Below, one piece after another: positions 36,073 through 43,300 of a DNA stretch of 64,000 nucleotides. The stretch comes from Hippopus hippopus. Its lineage: Eukaryota > Mollusca > Bivalvia > Cardiida > Cardiidae. The position numbers were made by a program, and so were the translations under genes. Position 1 is the first letter of the stretch. Every line of letters begins with the position of its first letter. The stretch is from the NCBI GenBank assembly GCA_946811185.2, contig OX328109.1, forward strand, positions 30,302,129 through 30,366,128, in the 5' to 3' direction. The notes below the pieces were generated by a model. That model was not told the DNA's origin, ran no database searches, and saw nothing but the letters and a program-made list of their open reading frames with translations.

Positions 36073-37290
36073 CCCCCCACACACACACACAAACACACTT
36101 AGGTTTTAAGAATATATATTATTTAAAATATGTTTTTAATCATAAAAGTTCAAAGGTAGCATCAAAAAGCAGCTAATATATAATTTTCATGTAGAATTGC
36201 AGAAAAAAGTGTCACCTATAAGAAAACATGTGAAATACACCTGTCGTTAATATTTATGAATATTGAGATACACATGAAGAAGGCTGTAACTGATTAACCA
36301 AACAATGGTTAAGGATACATTAATGCCTTTGAAGTATATATTTGTCTTCCTACACCTTTAAATTGCTTCCAAAACACATTAAAAGGTGTAAAAGTTGCCC
36401 CTTTCAACCCCAGCGAGTGTGGCTAAAATTTAATTACCAAAGTGACCAATCATGTGTCCTTATTTGGGGTATTATACTTGACACTAGGCTTTATTTCTAA
36501 AGTGTGAAATATTGACTTATATGCAATCAAGATAGTCTTTATCTTATCATCAAGCAATTAGTTAAGGTGTCAAAAATGAAACCTGAAGACCTTATTTGGA
36601 ACTTATACACAGTTATGGAAAACTGGCAAAAGCCAGCAGATGCGTACCCTTGGCAGGGATAAAAAATTTTTTGCTCAAGTCAACTCTTACATATTGATGA
36701 ATTCAACCAAATTGAGAAAAAAAAGTGCCCACAATAAATCATCCACTAAATAGCATAACTTTCCTCTTAAAACTCATCTGACCATCAAAATTTCCAAATG
36801 ACCACTACAAATATTCAATCGACCACTACTGACCAGTATTGACCACTTCTGGAGTATTGACCAGGGCGGTTTTAAATGGTTATAACCGCCGGTTAAAACC
36901 GCCCCTGGTTTCGACCGCCTAACCTTGTGGCCATCTGCCAAAATAACCAAAGAAGTTAAACACAAAGATCGGCGAAGGCAACTTTCGTTATATTGCAAGA
37001 ATACGTCTTCTGTAACACAATACTGCAAAACATACTGCACAACAAATGCCCCGTTTTTTCTTCGTTATACGGTGGGTAAAAAATCAGCGGGTGTCGAACT
37101 GACCATTTTTTGCAAAAAAATTTTTGGGTGTCGACATGACCAAAATAGGGGTCGACATGACTAAAAAGTGTCGAAATGACCGGGTGTCGAAATGACCGGG
37201 TGTCGAAACGACTGGATACCATCAATACACATGTATTTCATAAAGGACTTTATTACCCTTGATATTTGCACCGGGAACTATACACTTCAT
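18486..37290 (-). CDS. RAD9: RAD9, checkpoint clamp (9-1-1) subunit
   Basis: Thirteen coding exons in transcription order: 37290-37257, 32400-32330, 30782-30636, 29399-29285, 27974-27875, 27060-26954, 26070-25964, 24594-24530, 23660-23538, 22911-22798, 21903-21606, 20086-19994, 18590-18486. All have GT-AG junctions in consistent phase and total 492 residues (human RAD9A 391, RAD9B 426 from memory). Recognition rests on [60 protein letters not shown] and [11 protein letters not shown]9 is the Rad9 part of the RAD9-HUS1-RAD1 DNA clamp that activates ATR through TopBP1 in the nucleus. Residues 1 to about 273 form the PCNA-like ring part; the remainder is a Ser/Asn/Asp-rich tail. The tail has TQ at 277, 281 and 287, four SQ at 467-475 after FRSIFFGS, and an acidic end (T487 before DDEED). 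It may predate the vertebrate RAD9A/RAD9B split; the clamp part looks closer to RAD9B. Confidence 0.93.
18838..21560. mobile_element. F1 copies in RAD9 introns 11 and 12
   Basis: Copies at about 18838-19075, 19255-19470, 19470-19695 (TTAA to TTAA), 20126-20352, 20395-20565 (left arm deleted), 20688-20892, 21030-21140, 21165-21285 and 21325-21553. A SINE body lies at about 19715-19930. None interrupts an exon. Confidence 0.7.
21929..22147 (+). mobile_element. F1 MITE copy next to a RAD9 acceptor
   Basis: TTAA-to-TTAA copy with left end TTAACCTTTTACCAAACAAC. It begins about 24 nt from the AG acceptor (minus strand, 21904-21905) of RAD9 exon 11. The hairpin left arm is shortened. Confidence 0.75.
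22496..22724 (+). mobile_element. F1 MITE, best-preserved copy
   Basis: 229 bp from TTAA to TTAA. Order of parts: CTCTTTACCAAATGACAAAA end, TTAGACTTGTCCAAACTGAA, GCAGACGACAAGTTAAATGT, GTAGAA-type spacer, then the hairpin with GAAAACATTGTGGGAAAAGG arms and centre TGCTGGTTACCAGCA, then GGCTTCTTCCTCAGGGTCGT, AAAACTCGGGATTGTGTGGT and AAAGGGTTAA. It can serve as a local reference for F1. An older F1 fragment (22201-22430) lies to its left. Confidence 0.9.
24289..24468. mobile_element. F4 foldback MITE
   Basis: GTGTTCACCAACCATTCTTA at the left is mirrored by TTCTTAAGAATGGTTGGTGA at the right, with GGTCTTATTCTCCA mirrored by TTGGAGAATAAGAC. The middle holds GGTTTAGCCAATCAGAAGTT. It sits in RAD9 intron 8. 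Confidence 0.7.
25080..25276. mobile_element. F4 foldback MITE, second copy
   Basis: Left end TATTCACCAACCATTCTTAA, right end AGAATGGTTGGTCAATA, with GGTTTAGCCCATCAGAAGTT inside. A further partial copy lies at about 43960-44098. Confidence 0.65.
25664..25890 (-). mobile_element. F1 MITE copy
   Basis: Left end TTAACCCTTTACAATACAAT, right end GTAAAGAGTTCA. The centre is decayed (GCTACTAAAAAGC) while the outer hairpin arms are intact. Confidence 0.8.
26121..26346 (+). mobile_element. F1 MITE copy near RAD9 exon 7
   Basis: Left end TTAACACTTTACCTGACGAC, right end GCGGTAAAGGGTTA. The hairpin is intact except for a 5-nt loss in the outer right arm (CCCACGTTTTC). It starts about 50 nt from the acceptor of RAD9 exon 7. 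Confidence 0.8.
26690..29001. mobile_element. Mixed F1 and SINE remnants in RAD9 introns
   Basis: F1 remnants lie at 26770-26925, 27560-27700, 28080-28308 (TTAA start, hairpin intact), 28399-28500 and 28608-28740. A SINE body lies at 27120-27370 in minus orientation. RAD9 exons at 26954-27060 and 27875-27974 are undisturbed. Confidence 0.65.
29002..29250. mobile_element. F3 MITE, complete copy
   Basis: Starts TGAGCCATGCTCTGGCAAAA and ends, reversed, TGAGCCATGCTCTGTGAAAA, with GGGGG or GGGAT beyond. Interior TAATTATGGATCCATAA and CAGGTCAGCCTGCCTGGACT are typical of this family. It ends about 35 nt from the donor side of a RAD9 exon (29285-29399). Confidence 0.75.
29470..32090. mobile_element. 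F1-rich RAD9 introns 2 and 3, with SINE and F3 pieces
   Basis: F1 copies at about 29470-29560, 29765-29903, 29905-30103, 30108-30355, 31151-31380 (TTAA to TTAA, hairpin intact), 31395-31545 (fragments), 31545-31771 (hairpin perfect) and 31945-32085. A SINE lies at 29570-29768. A decayed F3 copy spans about 30830-31055 (CATATCATGGATCC, GACATACAGAAAATTTACC). Confidence 0.65.
33717..33928. mobile_element. F2 palindromic MITE inside the 4-kb element
   Basis: Ends TACCCTTTCGGCACC and GGCGCTGAAAGAGTTAA. The core ATAGATCAAGATCAGACTG is mirrored by CAGTCTGATCTTTGATCTAT. Other F2 cores lie near 11440, 23420, 46365, 47795, 48595, 57435, 59715 and 61320. Confidence 0.65.
35600..36935. mobile_element. 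Foldback element nested in the 4-kb element
   Basis: The left arm (GTTGGCCATCTAAGGTTGGC, GGTTTTAACTGGTTATAACC, GGTCAATACTGGTCGATTGG) is mirrored at the right (reversed: GGTTAGGCGGTCGAAACC, GGTTTTAACCGGCGGTTATA, GGTCAATACTGGTCAGTAGT). Arms are about 120-130 bp with a 1.1-kb interior holding microsatellites. No reading frame is evident. Confidence 0.7.
36014..36096. repeat. Compound microsatellite (ATC)n-(CT)n-(C)n-(AC)n
   Basis: A short ATC run, a CT run of about 19 dinucleotides, a C run and an AC run follow one another. Another AC run lies at about 35450-35467 and an A run at about 35518-35535. Confidence 0.9.
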
Positions 37291-37372
37291 TGGACAAAGT
37301 ATTGTAACACAAAAAAGATTTAAATATATGTAACTGAAAGGAAATCTTGAACGGTTCTCGTTGCCGCGATCT

Positions 37373-37379
37373 TACGTCA
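37373..37379 (-). promoter_or_regulatory. CRE-like site upstream of RAD9
   Basis: TACGTCA (TGACGTA on the RAD9 strand) lies about 85 bp upstream of the RAD9 start codon. It matches a cAMP-response/ATF core. Its function is inferred from position only. Confidence 0.3.
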
Positions 37380-37467
37380 CAAGGGACTTGGTTCTCTAGG
37401 CTGGCTAATAGATAATGCTAATGCAGGGAGCCAATTACTTGACCATGATAAACCGGTACCGTGTTGC

Positions 37468-37815
37468 AATTACGGACGTTTCGTACCATAACCATTTCGT
37501 GTCATAATTTTACCATTTCGTACCATGGTTTGAGCCGTTATCAAAATTTTACCACTTCGTACCATAGTCATACAATTTTTTAACAAGCTTTTTGGGACCT
37601 ATGACAAAGTTTTGTCTTAGAAAAACTTTCGTTTATACGTTTTTAAAAGAAGAAAACAAAAACGCTATTTATTTAAATTAAACATTTATGCAAGAAATAT
37701 TATGGTACGAAGTGGTAACGCTATGGTACGAGATAGTAAACTCATAGTACGAAGTGGTAAATCTATGGTACAGAGTGGTCATAAACAGAATGGCACGAAA
37801 TGGTTATGGTACAGA
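37468..37815. mobile_element. Foldback element with TACCAYTTCGTACCATA phrases
   Basis: The left arm carries GTTTCGTACCATAACC, CATTTCGTGTCATAATTTTA and CCACTTCGTACCATAG. The right arm carries the reverse forms (CTATGGTACGAGATAG, GTACGAAGTGGTAA, GGCACGAAATGGTTATGGTA). At least six phrases are arranged as an inverted pair around a spacer of roughly 115 bp. No coding content. It lies between RAD9 exon 1 and VPS29. Confidence 0.7.
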
Positions 37816-38030
37816 GTGACTGCATAGTGCATACCATATGTTATGGGTGGATAGGTAAATTCGCAAGATCGACCTCAAGATTTTCGGTACTTGTGGTAAC
37901 ATACACTTTCAGTAAATTTTAATAAGATAGATCTAGTAAATCGATTGAAGGTTAAGTAACTAGATAATTGTTCTTATACACTGTAATTCGTACCGTTACG
38001 TTTTTGCAACATTTATTATATACACACCAA

Positions 38031-38300
38031 CTATGGGCCGAAATTGCTATGGGACGAAATCGTATGAGCTGAATTTGCTATGGGCCGAAATTGTAATGGG
38101 CCGAAAGGTATCCAGTCATTTCGACACCCGGTCATTTCGACATCTATTATATTTTTTTTTTTTACAAAAAATGGTCAGTTCGACACCCGTCGACCCCCCC
38201 CCCCCCCCCCCCAACGGCTGTCGAAATGAACAGGTGTCGAAAGTCGAAATGACTGTCATTCATCAGAAATTGTTATGGCCCGAAATGCCCAGTCACCGTT
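38031..38300. mobile_element. GGGCCGAAATTG phrase array interrupted by a short 4-kb-family element
   Basis: About five units of CTATGGGCCGAAATTG run from 38031 to about 38108. They are cut by an element of about 150 bp that starts GGTATCCAGTCATTTCGACA and ends GTCGAAATGACTGTCATTC, which are the two distinct ends of the 33191 element. The array resumes with GAAATTGTTATGGCCCGAAA. The insert contains a C run of about 20 (38193-38212). Confidence 0.7.
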
Positions 38301-40240
38301 TTTCACACCAAAATACCATGGCCTCAATTTAACTCGTTAATTTTTCAGCATTAAAGATATTTTATAAGTAAAACAGGTTTTTAACCTTAATTTTTTTCCC
38401 AAGAAACACATCGAAGCCAGATAATTGGTGTGAGTTCACTTGATTGAAGCGTAAATTCTGGCATAAAACACTCGATAATTGCAAGCCAGTATTATGTATT
38501 AATTAGTCGGATAGGTTGTTTATATCTCTAACCGGTCAAGGTGGCTTTCTGTAAGTCAATTTATGGTCTAATGGAAGATACTCGCACAGCCCTTAACCGT
38601 AAGTTGCAAAGAGAGACCTCTAGTAATATGACAGACTCAGCCCTGAAATGTTTGAGACGAATCAAAATTCATTTTGGATCAACTTTAAGATGATGTTCTT
38701 CAGAAAAGAGATTTGTTATTTTGTTATACATGATACTTATATGGAATTTTCCAGTAAATATATTCAGGAGTTTTGTTAGGATTCCTAATGTCAGATGAAT
38801 GCGACTGGGTATGAAGAAATATCTGTATCTTTCACTGCCTTTCTTCTGTCTGTTATTTTCAAATGTCTTTATATATATGGTACTATCATAAAAAAAATTT
38901 GGAATTCACTTTAACTGGACGGAAAGAAAATGTTTTCTATACCAATCTTCTCTGCAGACCAAAGATTGCATAAAGATATTATTCACCTTTTATTTTCGGT
39001 CCTCGACAGTAAGGGAGGTGACTCTTCTATTAATAAAGATAAAAATCATGTTAGAGTTTCCTCCCTTAGACAATAGTCTGTTTGATACAGTTCAAAACTA
39101 AAGATCTCTGGTTGACATACAGTAAGAGCTGATGTAGGAGCTTTCTCCTCTCGACCATTTTTTTAACAGTATCATAAATCTGCTTAATGTATAGTATTTA
39201 TTTCATTTCACTGTGATAAAGAAAAAACGTATCATTTGTCATTTTCAATTTAAACGTTAAAACAGGGATCTTATATACATGTGTATATACGATCCCTGGT
39301 TAAAATGGAACTCCCTTAATTGTGATACATGTCCAAATCCAAAATGGTGTAGACTGAAATTTAGAATATTCGTTTTTCCATAAATACCATCCCGTATAAT
39401 TTGACCAGCCTTGTTAGATTTCGGGATTGAAGGAATGTGTGGGCGTATGCTTTATGGAAAGTGGTCGTCTATATAACTACTAAAAGCAAAGATGTAAATG
39501 TAAATTTTTATAGCTGTCACAGCTGAATGGTTACCCCCGATTCGGGGACTAGCTCTGATGTTATTTTTGTGATTGTTTCTTCGCTAGAGGTGCGGAGACC
39601 TTGTCACAAAAATAACATCGGAGCAACCCTTCAGACTGAAGGTACTGAATGGTATGATTTGCATTCTTCTGATGAAGTAAAGCGCCAAAATCATCTTGCG
39701 GTTCTGAAATGTGTTTGTACACCTTTTTAACCCTTTTTTTTCTTTAGTGATGATTGGACTTGTAAAAATATGAACATGTTTATTCGGGGGGTCCGTGCTG
39801 GCATATTACCTCGAACATTAACTTTATGAAGTCTCTATTTACAAGCGATGCTACCGCAAATCGATACCCCGGGGCCTTGATTCATATAATAGCAAATTAA
39901 TGTAATAGAGACTGGTCCTTATTTTGTTCTATTTGGAAATTTAATATTCTATATGTGCTTCGCTAAAATCCAATACTATTTTTCAACAACATGAAAAACG
40001 ATGAGGAAAAAAAGGCAATTTCACAAGAGGTTAACTTTCATTATTTGACTTCATATTGAGCCAAAGAGAGTTTTCAATATCCAATTTTAGTATTTCTTAC
40101 GCCGTCTATCTTTTTTAAAGCTATTTCTTGTTTAAAGTCATTTCTCTAAGATGCTTCCTAATTTGACCGGAATACACCGGCTTCTATCTATTGTATCTTT
40201 TAGATGTTACTACTTCTCTCATTTGTCGAAGATTGCTGAG
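38301..40240. other. RAD9-VPS29 intergenic, several small palindromes
   Basis: No exon recognised. Palindromes: 38990-39070 (AAGGGAGGTGACT against AGTTTCCTCCCTT); 39264-39300 (CAGGGATCTTATATACA against TATATACGATCCCTG), related to 473-515; and 39551-39627 (CTCTGATGTTATTTTTGTGA against TCACAAAAATAACATCGGAG). All look like small MITE relics. Confidence 0.55.
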
Positions 40241-40245
40241 TTAGA

Positions 40246-40290
40246 CCAATCACACGAGCGGTAACGAATTCGCATCAACATATCGGAAGT
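40246..40290 (+). promoter_or_regulatory. CCAAT box and ETS-like site before VPS29
   Basis: CCAAT at 40246-40250 and CGGAAGT at 40284-40290 lie 70 and 26 bp upstream of the proposed VPS29 start. The pair without a TATA box is common in housekeeping promoters. It also supports the exon 1 choice at 40316. Confidence 0.4.
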
Positions 40291-40315
40291 CAAGTTCCGA
40301 AAGAAAGCGAGAGAG

Positions 40316-43300
40316 ATGGTAGGATATAGTCAACATCAAAATTCCTGTGTTAAACCATTAAATAGTCATCAATATAATGCTAAATGCTGGAAAATAACTC
40401 TCTGCAGTTCACTTTCTTATTGCAATTACCAGTCATTACCCGCTTCAAAATTTTCAGGGGGCGTGTCTGGTCAATATTAGGCCAGTGACGAGATATCAAA
40501 CATGGAATCGTCTGATCACGGGATTTGACGCTCATAAGTTTTGACGCCCTTTTTATTTTGCTCTTCTAGCTTATGTAGGCGGCCTTCTTTGGAGTCATAC
40601 TCTCATGACTCTGCTTATCTGCTTTCAATACTCTTTTCTATCCTCCGCTTAACCCTGTCAAAATCGATGATCTATGGGTAAGATTTTCCATGTCTTATCT
40701 TCTTTCATTTTTCATTATCTCACTAATGGAAAAATTTAAACATTTGCACAAGTCGCAGTTGTATACCTACAACCACAGGGTAAAAGCTGCTCCAACAAAG
40801 TGTTACCTGTATCTATTTTGTCAAGTCAGATCATGGTTGCTGGAGAAGTCAGCCATGTAGAACTCGCACCCTGGAGAACTCATACCTTAATTTCAAGGGT
40901 ATGAGTTCTCCAGCATTATGCTATTTTTAGCTCTACTGGCTGACAGCCAACAGAGCTTATGTCATGGTGTGGTTTCCGTTGTCTTTTCATCTATCCATTA
41001 ATCCTTTGCTTGTTCATATGATGAAGTCAGATTTTCATGAAACTTGTAGTTTCTTTGTTTCATCAATAGCTTGAACCCTATTGATTTTGAAAAAAAAAAA
41101 AGAAAACCCTGATAATCAGTAAGGGAAAAGTAACCATTTAAAGTTGAAAATTAACATATCTTGTTTATGCAATAAAGTCCGCATTTGTGGTACAGTAGGA
41201 TTTTTATGAAATTGAATAGATGTAGTTGCTTTATATCATCAAAAGCTTGAAGCCTATTAATTTTGAAAAAAATCTGATTATTATGATAGGACAAGTAACC
41301 ATTTAAAATTCAAAATTAACAGTTCTTGTTTATACAATAAAGTTTACATTTTTTTTTACTCAATATAGTCCATGTTATTGGTTACATTTCTTTGAAACTT
41401 GCAGGGATTGTTTAATACAATGAGTACTGAAACCTTATGGAATTTGGCTGGAGTCAAAACAATTCATTTTTGAGAAATTCAGTTATTTCACTATTTGTTC
41501 AATTCACCATGCTTACATAATGATGTATGCTAGAAAATAATCAAAATAACTGCCAGTAGAAGGATTCAGGCCCTCAAAGGCCTCTAGTTAGTGTTTATGA
41601 GAATCAGACACAACATTCTGGGACAGTCCATACTCAATAAACTGTGATACTACATTGTATTTATTGTTTGATTACTGAGTGAAACAAAGGAGCATAAACC
41701 TCTAGTCCAGCTATCTATTTAAAAATGTTCAAATTCTTTCATGCTGTTCTATGGATTAAACCCTTTACTAGATGCCAAAATTTTGGACTCGTCCATATTG
41801 AAAGCATTATTCAGACGACCCACGAAATGTGACTCAAATGACAGAATGTGTCTTTGAAAAAATAGAAAACATAATGGGAAAAGGAGACCTTTTCCCACAA
41901 AGTTTTCAAATGCCTTATTCTTCAAGAATGTTTGACTTGATTGTTCAGTAAAGGCTTAAAGAAAAGTACCAGTGGATTATAACTAACCAGATAGTTTCAC
42001 TTTTGCTGAGACTTCACTGCTAGTGAAGTTTTATATCCCAGTATAGACCAACTCCTGTATAGACCAATATTGGCTGTTTTTACACTGGATTGAAAATGTA
42101 TTGATGACTGGTTGCCATGAATGTAATATTTTCAAATGGAAATGCAGTCGTGTACAATAAGTAGAATGTTATAATGTTCAATTTTGTCAGTTTTAAGCAT
42201 TCAAAAAAAAACACCTGAAAATTGTAGGCTTTGTTGTAAGATCAAGATAATAAGATCATAAACATCAAAATTCAATAGTTTGATGTTCATTCCTTGAAAT
42301 AACATTTTGTTCTGGGCTCTGGCACTGAAACAAATAGTAATTCTCATTATGGGGTTGATAATCCAATAGTAGATTGAAAAAAATCTCTTTAACTTTGTAC
42401 ATACTATGTACAGAAAGTTTTGAATGTGCAAGCCCAGTAAACAAGCCGGGCCAGAAATATCTTTCCCTTTACAGGCAGTGAATCAAATAAGCTTACTTGA
42501 GAACTTAAGGTTTATTCCTCTCCTTGGCACATGCTGTCTAATGAGATAGATCAGAAAAAGACTAGCATTTAATTAAACTGTTTTGCAAAATGATATAATG
42601 ATAAAAATAAACACAGTGCATGTTGGTATGATGTTTATATTATTTCAGTTGGTTCTAGTTCTTGGAGACATGCATGTTCCACACCGATGTTGGGGTGTTC
42701 CTGCCAAATTCAAGAAATTACTGGTACCTGGTAAAATTCAACACATACTCTGTACTGGTAATCTTTGTACAAAGGAGACCTTTGACTACTTGAAGACTTT
42801 AGCAAGTGATGTCCATGTTGTAAGAGGGGATTTTGATGAGGTGAATAGTTTAGAATGTTGAAAAAGTATGAATAAGAGAGTTTGATAACAGAAAAAAAAA
42901 ATCATGATCATTTTGTAAGAGGGGGTTTGATGAGGTGAATGGTTTAGAATGTTCAAAAAGTATGAATAAGAGGATTTGACAGCAAAACAATCAAGTTGAT
43001 CTTGGAATCACAAAGACGTAATACATGGGCTTGATGTGTGTGTTTTAGATTTACTGTAACTCTTAACCAAAGCAATCTTGACTTGCTTAAAATTGAAAAT
43101 ACTGGCAGATGACAAAATAAATGTGACTCTGAAATAGAAATTTGTAATGGAAAGGATAGAAAATGTTGTGGTAAAAGGAGAATAATATGTTGGTTTCCAG
43201 GATTTTCTTTTTTCCACAGCTTTCAAAAGTTTCCTTTAGGGTATATAAAACCATGGATTGTTTGGTAAAGGGTTAACTTGGAGAACCCTCAATTAACAAA

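Larger units (their letters stand above)
33191..37220. mobile_element. 4.03-kb non-autonomous element with phrase-type TIRs
   Basis: Exact 8-bp target duplications ATCAATAC flank it (33183-33190 and 37221-37228). The inverted termini are about 125 bp, built from short tandem phrases such as GGTCATTTCGACACC. Left: GTCATTTTGACACCCGGTCA, then ACTTTTTAGTCGATTCGACC, then TTTTGCAAAATTTGGTCATT. Right, reversed: GTCGTTTCGACACCCGGTCA, then ACTTTTTAGTCATGTCGACC, then TTTTGCAAAAAATGGTCAGT. The two extreme ends differ (GAATGACAGTC on the left, GGTATCCAGTC on the right when reversed). No reading frame resembling a transposase was found. An 8-bp duplication fits hAT-type integration. It fills most of RAD9 intron 1 and ends 27 nt inside the intron from exon 1's splice donor. 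Confidence 0.85.

Noticed and set aside
33370..36770. Search for a transposase inside the 4-kb element
   Set aside because: Only frames under about 80 codons occur, with no DDE, RNase H-like or hAT dimerisation motif, so it is called non-autonomous.
40672..40675. ATGGGTAAGA as an alternative VPS29 first exon
   Set aside because: A donor after ATGG would enter exon 2 in the wrong phase; ATG at 40316 followed by GTAGGA gives the required phase 0.
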